This document shows, piece by piece, positions 20,339 to 26,372 of a DNA stretch of 35,272 bases. Below the pieces are notes generated by a model, which saw only the letters and a program-made list of their open reading frames with translations, ran no database searches and had not been told where the DNA came from. The DNA comes from a virus. The stretch spans positions 1 through 35,272 of the IMG/VR virus record IMGVR_UViG_3300009155_000130; one strand, 5' to 3'. Position 1 is the first letter of the stretch; every line of letters starts with the position of its first letter. The position numbers were made by a program, and so were the translations under genes.

Positions 20339-20511
20339 TATTCGTATTCCTCCCAATCTAGTGTTAAGCCCTTTTCGATTACCTCGTCCATGCTAATCAT
20401 GTCCTCATCAAATAGGCTTTCCTCGTTATGCTTGTCTAACTTTTCTGCCTCATCTAAGTAGGCATAAGCGTCTGCTATGTCTGCTTGAATAGTGTCCCAT
20501 TTAGTCATCAT
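20338..20511 (-). CDS. Hypothetical acidic helical protein
   Basis: 57 aa (MMTKWDTIQADIADAY...), very acidic. The first ATG overlaps the upstream stop (TAATG). Not recognised. Confidence 0.6.
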   Translation of the reverse strand: MMTKWDTIQADIADAYAYLDEAEKLDKHNEESLFDEDMISMDEVIEKGLTLDWEEYE

Positions 20512-20672
20512 TACTTATTTACCTCTACCTCTCTAATGTTGTAAGTAAAACCTTTACCAAGTTTATTTAACTCAGCCATTACTGCTAATAAGTCATCAGC
20601 ACTTTCAGCCTTGTTTCCTACTGATAGCAAACTGCCACCTTGCCATAGTGAGTATGTTATTGTTATTTTCAT
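20511..20672 (-). CDS. Hypothetical small protein
   Basis: 53 aa from the ATG at 20672, preceded by AACGAAAGAAGGA. MKITITYSLWQGGSLLS with a following helix, a compact alpha/beta protein. An in-frame ATG at 20738 sits in the promoter and is rejected. First of five genes. Confidence 0.6.
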   Translation of the reverse strand: MKITITYSLWQGGSLLSVGNKAESADDLLAVMAELNKLGKGFTYNIREVEVNK

Positions 20673-20709
20673 TTTCTGTCCTTCTTTCGTTAGGTTGTTC
20701 ATTAAGGTA

Positions 20710-20732
20710 AGACTATCATTAGCGTCCGACAT
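20710..20732 (-). promoter_or_regulatory. RecA-NDp/PafBC-type promoter, degenerate -10
   Basis: ATGTCGGAC-N8-TAGTCT on the - strand with TTGATA directly upstream at -35. Drives the 20672-19867 operon. Confidence 0.6.
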
Positions 20733-20759
20733 TATCAAGCCGACACGCTAGGGGTAGAG

Positions 20760-20775
20760 TGTGAGTTGCCTCACA
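20760..20775. promoter_or_regulatory. CRP/GlxR-like site (exact)
   Basis: TGTGA-GTTGCC-TCACA matches the consensus fully. It overlaps the stop codon of 20771-20878 and lies 27 bp upstream of the 20710 promoter. Confidence 0.6.
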
Positions 20776-20878
20776 TCTCCTTTTCATTAGCGACATGGTA
20801 GGCAAGTGTTATGCCCTCACCATATTCAGACACTAGGTCATCATAGACCTCATCTAGATAGTTAAGGTAATCGTTCAT
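20771..20878 (-). CDS. Small acidic protein, first gene of the - strand block
   Basis: 35 aa (MNDYLNYLDEVYDDLVSEYG...), one acidic amphipathic helix. AACGAAAGGAAATAA precedes the ATG. Its own promoter at 20990 and a leader of about 100 nt with direct repeats suggest special control. Confidence 0.6.
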   Translation of the reverse strand: MNDYLNYLDEVYDDLVSEYGEGITLAYHVANEKEM

Positions 20879-20905
20879 TTTATTTCCTTTCGTTAGGTTG
20901 AGCGG

Positions 20906-20949
20906 TTATTTGCTAGGCTCACCCTTTCGGGATTATTTGCTAGGCTCAC
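20906..20949 (-). repeat. Direct repeat pair in the 20878 leader
   Basis: TTATTTGCTAGGCTCAC occurs at 20906-20922 and 20933-20949, separated by a CCC-TTTC-GGG mini-hairpin. It lies inside the predicted 5' leader, perhaps an RNA-binding site. Confidence 0.55.
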
Positions 20950-20989
20950 GCTCTAATTCTTTATTCTTTATTTAATTTGTTATACTATA

Positions 20990-21012
20990 ATCTTAACATG
21001 GGGGACTGACAT
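20990..21012 (-). promoter_or_regulatory. RecA-NDp/PafBC-type promoter, weak -10
   Basis: ATGTCAGTC-N8-TAAGAT on the - strand. It is the outermost promoter of the - strand block, upstream of 20878. Confidence 0.6.
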
Positions 21013-21068
21013 TTTAGGGGTTATGGCTCGGCGTGTCGCAAAAATCATGAAGATATTTTCAATAATTG

Positions 21069-21084
21069 TGTGATACTCCTCACA
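21069..21084. promoter_or_regulatory. CRP/GlxR-like site (exact) in the divergent region
   Basis: TGTGA-TACTCC-TCACA, in the 21013-21212 gap between the - strand block and the + strand genes, so it could affect either direction. Confidence 0.6.
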
Positions 21085-21176
21085 TATGGTCGCTCTATCT
21101 GGACAAATCGGACATTTCAAATGTGTGTATCATACATAATAAAATATTATTAACATTTTGGTAAATATGAATATAC

Positions 21177-21205
21177 TAGTCGACTAGGATTATATATAGT
21201 ATAAT
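21177..21205 (+). promoter_or_regulatory. Promoter with perfect TAGTCGACTA palindrome
   Basis: CTAGTCGACTAG (21176-21187) and TATAAT (21200-21205), then 7 nt to the ATG at 21213. No canonical -35 at 17-18 nt; the palindrome may serve as an activator or operator site. Confidence 0.6.
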
Positions 21206-21212
21206 TATAGAT

Positions 21213-21299
21213 ATGAATAAAATGACATTAAAAAATTGGATTACTTTACTAAGTATTACTGTAGCTGTTTTAGGAATTTGTTTTTACGTAGCAGGATAA
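21213..21299 (+). CDS. Leaderless membrane micropeptide
   Basis: 28 aa: MNKMTLKNW, then one hydrophobic helix to the end (ITVAVLGICFYVAG). The start coincides with the predicted transcription start. One base separates its stop from the next ATG. Confidence 0.55.
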   Translation: MNKMTLKNWITLLSITVAVLGICFYVAG

Positions 21300-21300
21300 A

Positions 21301-21876
21301 ATGGCGGGATTAAATAATATTATCCATGCTAGATCTCAGAACGTAGTTCTAGGTCAATCTGCATTTGGAGAAGAAGACCTTCAGCAGCTAGAGACTATTC
21401 AGAACGTAATTATAGGTTCATTAAAAACTCGACATCTCGGATATAATTTTACTTTTGACAAATCCGTGTATATGGATGACATGGCAAAACATTTTAGTGT
21501 TTTCGTAAGCACTAAAGCATTCACTATGAGGATAACAGAGCTTAATAGAAGTATCCCCCTGGAAATAGGAGACTATCTTGCCTTCCCCTCCGAACTTGGC
21601 TACTCAACTGAAGTTGCTGGTGATCACTATATGTATTTTGATGTTTACTATTGGCCTATTGTGGAATCTAAAGAATCCGATTCTACTTCCTACAAAATTG
21701 TCGCTACACTAACAGATAAATATGAGATATCGGTCTCCGCCAATTCTGAAAAAGAAGCATACGATAAAGCTTATAATACTCCGCTATCTGATTGGAAGCA
21801 TATGACTCCTGGCGGAATTGCAAAGCCTAGAAAAATAATTAGATGGGCTGAATGGGGAGATTTTAAGATTAACTAA
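21301..21876 (+). CDS. Hypothetical protein
   Basis: 191 aa, soluble, mixed alpha/beta, with aromatic-rich stretches (GDHYMYFDVYYWPIVE) and a C-terminal KIIRWAEWGDFKIN. AGGA lies 4 nt before the ATG. It is the main gene of a short operon with the micropeptide and is followed 4 nt later by tRNA-Glu. Not recognised. Confidence 0.7.
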   Translation: MAGLNNIIHARSQNVVLGQSAFGEEDLQQLETIQNVIIGSLKTRHLGYNFTFDKSVYMDDMAKHFSVFVSTKAFTMRITELNRSIPLEIGDYLAFPSELGYSTEVAGDHYMYFDVYYWPIVESKESDSTSYKIVATLTDKYEISVSANSEKEAYDKAYNTPLSDWKHMTPGGIAKPRKIIRWAEWGDFKIN

Positions 21877-21880
21877 GTAT

Positions 21881-21955
21881 GGCTTCATCGTCTATCGGTT
21901 AGGACATTGCCCTTTCACGGCAAAAGGACGGGTTCGATTCCCGTTGGAGCTACCA
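21881..21955 (+). tRNA. tRNA-Glu (TTC)
   Basis: 75 nt including an encoded CCA. Acceptor GGCTTCA/TGGAGCT with G1-U72, which is also usual in actinobacterial tRNA-Glu; anticodon loop CTTTCAC (TTC) on TTGCC/GGCAA; T-loop GTTCGATTC. It decodes GAA/GAG, frequent codons in this AT-rich phage. Confidence 0.92.
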
Positions 21956-21956
21956 T

Positions 21957-21986
21957 TTGACAGAAAAATTTTTATAATGTTATACT
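21957..21986 (+). promoter_or_regulatory. Near-consensus promoter TTGACA-N18-TATACT
   Basis: Begins 2 nt after the tRNA-Glu CCA. No gene starts within 150 nt downstream; the HNH gene has its own -10. It may make a small RNA (about 21993-22070) or a long HNH leader. Confidence 0.6.
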
Positions 21987-22138
21987 AGGCAAGGTTTTGG
22001 GGGGTTACACTAAGGAACTCAGATATACCAGATGTAATCGCCCTCCCTGTCTTTCTAAGAAGATTTTTTAAACTTAGGGGGGAGGGGGGGTTTGCTAAAA
22101 AATCTAAATACCCAGATATACATTAAAAGAACATAATA
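21987..22138 (+). other. Non-coding stretch with G- and C-tracts
   Basis: Contains TTTTGGGGGG (22000 region), CCCTCCC (22041 region) and a run of GGGGGGAGGGGGGG (22077-22090). CCCTCCC can pair with GGGAGGG across 30 nt. Possible small RNA and terminator; no open frame convinces me. Confidence 0.4.
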
Positions 22139-22150
22139 TATAATAAGATA
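22139..22150 (+). promoter_or_regulatory. -10 box of the HNH gene
   Basis: TATAAT (22139-22144) and 6 nt to the ATG at 22151; no -35 or Shine-Dalgarno, consistent with a leaderless start. Confidence 0.5.
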
Positions 22151-22432
22151 ATGAAGTCTGAAAAGACTAGCATAGCTAAACAAAAAGCTTATCTAGCCAG
22201 ATATATTCAGGACCTAAAATCTAATACTCCATGTATGGATTGTAAAGAAAGTTTTCCCTATTACGTAATGGATTTTGATCATGTGCGGGGGCGGAAACAA
22301 GCAAACGTATCAGAACTCATTACGACCCTATCTAAGAAAAGAATAGATCTAGAAATAGCTAAATGTGAGATAGTATGTTCTAATTGTCATAGGGTCAGAA
22401 CTCACCAGAGAAAAATTAATAAGTCTAAATAA
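22151..22432 (+). CDS. HNH-type nuclease-like zinc protein
   Basis: 93 aa. CMDC (28-31), DFDHVRGRKQANVSEL (41-56) and CSNCHRVRTHQR (76-87) give the two-CxxC HNH layout with the metal-binding His44 and His80. Resembles small free-standing phage HNH endonucleases that may home or process DNA. No intron or split gene is visible nearby. Confidence 0.75.
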   Translation: MKSEKTSIAKQKAYLARYIQDLKSNTPCMDCKESFPYYVMDFDHVRGRKQANVSELITTLSKKRIDLEIAKCEIVCSNCHRVRTHQRKINKSK

Positions 22433-22433
22433 T

Positions 22434-22580
22434 ATGAATAAATTTGATAAAGTACTTAATCTATCTATATATATACTTATTTTAATATACATTAGTAAAT
22501 ATAGCTTAGAGCATATTCAGTCAGATTTTTTTATTAATTACCCAGAACTTAATCCAGTAAATATTTATTTTAAAAATTGA
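22434..22580 (+). CDS. Small membrane-associated protein
   Basis: 48 aa: MNKFDKVLN, a hydrophobic helix (about 8-22), and a polar C-terminus (HIQSDFFINYPELN). It starts 1 nt after the HNH stop. Confidence 0.5.
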   Translation: MNKFDKVLNLSIYILILIYISKYSLEHIQSDFFINYPELNPVNIYFKN

Positions 22581-22590
22581 TATATAATCT

Positions 22591-22617
22591 TAGTCAACTA
22601 GAATAATAGGATATACT
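22591..22617 (+). promoter_or_regulatory. Promoter with TAGTCAACTAG element
   Basis: TAGTCAACTAG (22591-22601), TATACT (22612-22617), 6 nt to the ATG at 22624. Same element family as 5557, 8707 and 21177. Confidence 0.55.
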
Positions 22618-22623
22618 GTATAC

Positions 22624-22701
22624 ATGCATATAACACAATTCATACCAATATTTATCCCAGCTATAATTCTTATCATAGTTTTTTGGGATAATCCCTTATA
22701 G
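22624..22701 (+). CDS. Leaderless hydrophobic micropeptide
   Basis: 25 aa (MHITQFIPIFIPAIILIIVFW...), almost entirely one membrane helix. The start fits the promoter above. Confidence 0.45.
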   Translation: MHITQFIPIFIPAIILIIVFWDNPL

Positions 22702-22756
22702 AAATTGATTTAAAGCCTTTTTAAGACCCAATGCATGTATGGGTATGGGTAGATAT

Positions 22757-23057
22757 CTAAAACCTTCTTAGAAGCCCTATAGAGCAATTTAGAGGTATAT
22801 CTCTTACATTGGCTATATGGGTAAAAATTATATGTTCTTCTCTACCGCCGTCGATCACTTCAATTTTTGCACTATATTTTTTGCAATTGCACTTATTTAA
22901 GTCGAAATAATTTTTTTAATCTATATTTGAATATTTTATATTTTAAATACATTTTATATTCAGAGTCTCCTGGCTGAAAATGTTCGCCAGCAAAATGATA
23001 CCAATGGTTTTGAGCAGAAGGGCTGTTAGTAAATTTAGCAAAATATCTTGGGCTCAT
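22757..23057 (-). pseudogene. Hypothetical gene split by a +1 frameshift at a seven-A run
   Basis: The first part, 22893-23057, is 54 aa (MSPRYFAKFTNSPSAQNHWY... to FRLK) and stops early. Skipping one base in the A7 run (T7 on the + strand, 22911-22917) opens the other frame to 22757: KNYFDLNKCNCKKYSAKIEV, then IDGGREEHIIFTHIANV and RDIPLNC, about 99 aa in total. TATAAT (23069-23064) ends 6 nt before the ATG, so the gene is leaderless. Either an assembly indel, a true mutation, or slippage on the A run. Family not recognised. Confidence 0.6.
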
Positions 23058-23086
23058 GAATTAATTATACACCTATTTAAACAGAA

Positions 23087-23116
23087 AACCCAATCAGAGG
23101 CGGATCCGATTGGGTT
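23087..23116 (-). terminator. Terminator of the P450 operon
   Basis: AACCCAATC (23087-23095) and GATTGGGTT (23108-23116) with a 12-nt loop; on the - strand the stem is followed by TTCTGTTT. It lies 83 nt after the P450 stop. Confidence 0.7.
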
Positions 23117-23198
23117 CTGGCATCTAATGATGCAGTTGTGTGGGGAACATAAATGCTCAACCCATACAACACTAGTATAAAATAACTTATTTATAAAG

Positions 23199-24626
23199 TC
23201 AATGTTTAATTATTTTTGCTCGCAATGGCTTTTCAACACGATAGGTAATTCTATCTAAGCCCTTTGGCATTCTCCCATATGTTTTAATTCTAAATTGACT
23301 TGAAATATATAATAAAGCTATTTTTAATTCCATAAGAGCAAACTGGTCACCAATACACGATCTGCTTCCTTCTCCGAATGGGAAATAAGCACCTAGAGGA
23401 AGGCTTTTTTCAAAGTCATTATTCCATCGATCTGGATTCCATTTTTCTGGGTCTTCATATATATCTGTGTCTCTGTGTGTAACATATGGACTAACAACAA
23501 CAAATGTATTTTTTGGAATAAATTTACCATCAACAATAACATCTTCTATTGACATTCTAGCTAAATTCCAAATTGTAGGATATACCCTTAAAGTTTCTTT
23601 TATTATATTATTTGCCACAGGCGCTTTTATAATTTTTTCAAGAATCTCTTCATTGGAGTATTCAGGTTTAAATATATCTAAAGATTCATTTATTAATTTT
23701 TCATATTGTTCTGGATTTTTATTTAGATGAGCAAATGACCAAACTAATGTATTAGAAGTTGACTCGAACCCAGCAAGAATAATAACTAGCATTTCATCTA
23801 GTATTTGATGCTTAGGCATTTTGTTTCCATCTTTATCTGTAGTATTTATGTATACGGAAAGAAGGTCATCTGACCCTAAGCCAGATTTAATTTTCTCTTC
23901 ATAAATATCTTCAACAAATTTATAAAGAAATTCAGTAGAGTCTGCAAATCTTTTAAAATACGGCAAATTAAGGTTTTCGAATCTTGTTAATGATGGATCC
24001 TGAGTTCTATTTATAGCGTCCTGACTAATAGATGTATTATGCTTTATTGCCTCTGAATCTTGTTTAATATAAATTCCAAAAACACACCTCATTATAACGT
24101 CCAAGGTTAAAGAATTCATTTTAGATAAAACTTCAATTTCCTTATTTCCGTGTTTCATATCTTCAACACGTTCAGAAATGGCATTGAGCATTATGGACGA
24201 CATGTTTTTTAATTTATTGTGATCAAAACTTGACATGGTCATTCTTCTATAAACAAAATGATCTGGATCTTCACTAACCAGCAAACCATTTCCAACAAGT
24301 TTTCTTGCCCTTCCCCAAAGAGGACCTTTCATAAAAGACTTTTGCTTTAAAGCTAAAACATCCCACGCACCTTTAGGTGAAAAAACATATGTGACTACAT
24401 ATTTCCCATAGTAGCTATAAAAAATTTTGCCATGCTTTAGCATATTCTTGTGCATCATTTTTGCTCTATTTAAAAAGAAAGAATAGTAGTTGCTAGGAAG
24501 AAAAATAATGTCAATGTTATCAGTTATCTTTTGCTCTTTTGCTACTTTTTTTGTAAGAGGAATCCTTCTGTGATCAATCCATTTTATACTAGCCCTAAAA
24601 AATGGATACATCTTTTTTTCTAACAT
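23199..24626 (-). CDS. Cytochrome P450
   Basis: 475 aa. All P450 landmarks are present: I-helix AGFEST (285-290), ExxR as KETLR (Glu344, Arg347), the PERF-like WNPDRW with Arg400, and the haem-thiolate loop FPFGEGSRSCIG with Cys424. Soluble, with no membrane anchor. It would hydroxylate or oxidise a small molecule, drawing electrons from host ferredoxin; no redox partner is encoded here. It overlaps the upstream sulfotransferase by 7 nt, so the two are made together. P450s are very rare in phages. Substrate unknown; hydroxylation before sulfation is a natural hypothesis. Confidence 0.92.
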   Translation of the reverse strand: MLEKKMYPFFRASIKWIDHRRIPLTKKVAKEQKITDNIDIIFLPSNYYSFFLNRAKMMHKNMLKHGKIFYSYYGKYVVTYVFSPKGAWDVLALKQKSFMKGPLWGRARKLVGNGLLVSEDPDHFVYRRMTMSSFDHNKLKNMSSIMLNAISERVEDMKHGNKEIEVLSKMNSLTLDVIMRCVFGIYIKQDSEAIKHNTSISQDAINRTQDPSLTRFENLNLPYFKRFADSTEFLYKFVEDIYEEKIKSGLGSDDLLSVYINTTDKDGNKMPKHQILDEMLVIILAGFESTSNTLVWSFAHLNKNPEQYEKLINESLDIFKPEYSNEEILEKIIKAPVANNIIKETLRVYPTIWNLARMSIEDVIVDGKFIPKNTFVVVSPYVTHRDTDIYEDPEKWNPDRWNNDFEKSLPLGAYFPFGEGSRSCIGDQFALMELKIALLYISSQFRIKTYGRMPKGLDRITYRVEKPLRAKIIKH

Positions 24627-25597
24627 TGAAAAACTCCTTTGCTTGTCATTAAAAAATCATACAGCTCAAAATCATAATTATTTAATTCAATAACCTTATC
24701 AATTTGAGATTTTGTTAAAATCTTTTTAATTTCTTGTACTTCAAATCCAGAAGTATTTCTTTTAATATTTTTAAAAACTGAATGATATTTATTTTTTTCT
24801 AAAAGATTAGTTAGTTTATTTAAAAATAAATCTCTATGGTCTACTGTCCCAATTATATTAAATTTATGTAGATCATTTTTCCACAGGCTTCCATCAGAAT
24901 ATTCCATAAAATGACAGCTGCTAAACATTTTTTCAGTTAATTTATATCTATCTATTGACCCATTCATATAGTTATTACTTATTGGATTAAGTACTGCTAC
25001 ATTTAGGGTTGAAGATATTGACCTGGATTGGAAATTATTTATAAAGTCTAAATTTTTTTTATCATATAAAAATAAATCAAATTGCCGACTAGTTGGAAAC
25101 TCTGTTTTTCTACCCATTATGGCATTATAAAATTTAAATCTATAAATAAAAAAACTAATAGCTCTATCTATAGGGTTTCTTACTATTGTCACTGCATTAA
25201 TATTTTTATTATTTTTTTTAAATAAATCAATTGGGTACATAGCAAAATGCCCAGAAATTAATTTAGAATTTAGCATATCTACATCATTTAAATACTGAAC
25301 AGTATTTATAAACATTTGTTCTTCTTTAAAAACATCTTTTAGCTCCTCTTGAAGAGATATTCCAGAAGTTTTTGCCATATGCATAAAATAAAAAGGTTGT
25401 TTATTCGAATAGCTATCTTTAGTTATTTTTTTTACTATTGTTTTATCTTTTAATATCATTCCATGTTCTAAATTTTTAAATTCTACTTTTGCAACATTTG
25501 ATTTATTTGCAAACCCATACGTTATGTCATGAGTCATTGAAGTAACTTCAAAAATATGATTAGGGATGTATGCTATATCGTTAACAAAATTTGTCAT
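24620..25597 (-). CDS. Sulfotransferase (Sulfotransfer_2-like)
   Basis: 325 aa. The PAPS 5' loop is FYFMHMAKTSGISLQEEL (69-86); SGHFAM (115-120) is typical of carbohydrate sulfotransferases; the 3'-phosphate site is AVTIVRNPIDRAISFF with Arg140 and Ser148. It would transfer sulfate to a hydroxyl group. Starts immediately after the preceding stop and overlaps the P450 gene. Much longer than the 188-aa sulfotransferase at 6762 and not an obvious copy of it. Very AT-rich and Lys/Asn-rich like the P450, suggesting joint acquisition. Confidence 0.85.
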   Translation of the reverse strand: MTNFVNDIAYIPNHIFEVTSMTHDITYGFANKSNVAKVEFKNLEHGMILKDKTIVKKITKDSYSNKQPFYFMHMAKTSGISLQEELKDVFKEEQMFINTVQYLNDVDMLNSKLISGHFAMYPIDLFKKNNKNINAVTIVRNPIDRAISFFIYRFKFYNAIMGRKTEFPTSRQFDLFLYDKKNLDFINNFQSRSISSTLNVAVLNPISNNYMNGSIDRYKLTEKMFSSCHFMEYSDGSLWKNDLHKFNIIGTVDHRDLFLNKLTNLLEKNKYHSVFKNIKRNTSGFEVQEIKKILTKSQIDKVIELNNYDFELYDFLMTSKGVFQC

Positions 25598-25798
25598 TTA
25601 TTCCCCTTCAGGAGTATAAGAGGGAGCTGGCCCCAATAAGTATCCTTGCTCATGGTATTCAACCATTTTTGAAGTCTTTTCAGAACCAGCAACTTCATTT
25701 GCTATAAGAGTTAATAAATCGTATATCCTGTGTAGCATAATATAATCAACCATTGGAAGGTTATCTTCTAAATTTTGATTTACTGGCGTTTCAGACAT
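25598..25798 (-). CDS. Hypothetical small acidic protein
   Basis: 66 aa from the ATG at 25798, with GGAG 6 nt upstream (inside the previous gene). An in-frame ATG at 25810 lacks that spacing. Helix VDYIMLHRIYDLLTLIANEV, then a Pro-rich end. Reminiscent of small phage proteins encoded near structural genes. Not recognised. Confidence 0.6.
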   Translation of the reverse strand: MSETPVNQNLEDNLPMVDYIMLHRIYDLLTLIANEVAGSEKTSKMVEYHEQGYLLGPAPSYTPEGE

Positions 25799-26009
25799 TT
25801 TTAACTCCATCTACTAATAATACAATGTTATCATAAAAAGAGCTTCCTATAAAGTTTTTATAATCACAAGAAATACAATACAAGAATATGTTATCCTCTA
25901 AATCTAAATTGCAGAAAAGAGAGCCCTGATCCATTGGACATTCCAATTTTGGAACAAGGCTCTCCTCTGATAAAGCTATATACTGAGATACATATTGTAT
26001 CTGTCGCAA
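25791..26009 (-). CDS. Zinc-ribbon-like protein, TTG start
   Basis: 72 aa. AAGGAG stands 5 nt before TTG at 26009; no better ATG is in frame upstream. CPMDQGSLFC and CISC give a CxN8C...CxxC metal site. Overlaps the next gene by 8 nt. Confidence 0.55.
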   Translation of the reverse strand: MRQIQYVSQYIALSEESLVPKLECPMDQGSLFCNLDLEDNIFLYCISCDYKNFIGSSFYDNIVLLVDGVKNV

Positions 26010-26018
26010 AAATGCTCC

Positions 26019-26372
26019 TTAAGCTTTAGGGAATTGAGGAATCAACTCCTTGGCCTTTTCTATTGAGTTAGGCCACGATGACCAATCTTTTCCGCCTTTA
26101 GTCATATAATACGTTATCTCTGCGTTTGTTACTGGATCAAATAATTCCTTATTTGAAACTAAGTCGAATTTTTCTTTTCTATCTATGCCAAGTTCCCCAA
26201 GCATATTTATCTGGAAAATTCCGTAAGATTTGTCCCCAGTTGATTTGTTGTCGTTTAGAGCAAGCGGTCTCCCGTTAGACTCTACTTTAGCAACAGCCCA
26301 AGCTGTTTTCAAAGCTACCCCTTCAAAACCTACAGCCCATAATAGATCTTTTAGATCACTAGGCGCAAGCAT
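26019..26372 (-). CDS. Lytic transglycosylase-like protein
   Basis: 117 aa from the first available ATG. AVAKVESNGRP with Glu31 as the likely catalytic acid, KSYGIFQINMLG (GLFQIN motif of goose-type/SLT folds) and NAEITYYMTKGGKDWSSW follow the lysozyme-like transglycosylase pattern; it would cleave peptidoglycan. The open frame continues upstream for 66 codons with a signal anchor but is cut by a TAA two codons after a strong ribosome binding site, so this ATG may be a truncated form. Placed at the head of the P450 operon. Confidence 0.7.
   Translation of the reverse strand: MLAPSDLKDLLWAVGFEGVALKTAWAVAKVESNGRPLALNDNKSTGDKSYGIFQINMLGELGIDRKEKFDLVSNKELFDPVTNAEITYYMTKGGKDWSSWPNSIEKAKELIPQFPKA

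Noticed and set aside
22064-22129. 22-codon - strand frame (MYIWVFRFF...) across the G-run
   Set aside because: Too short, no ribosome binding site, and the G-run makes the frame trivial.
22151-22432. HNH gene as part of an intron or intein
   Set aside because: No split host gene or intron boundaries are visible on either side.
22980-23180. + strand frame of 66 codons
   Set aside because: Antisense to the better-supported - strand gene at 22757-23057 and it crosses the P450 terminator.
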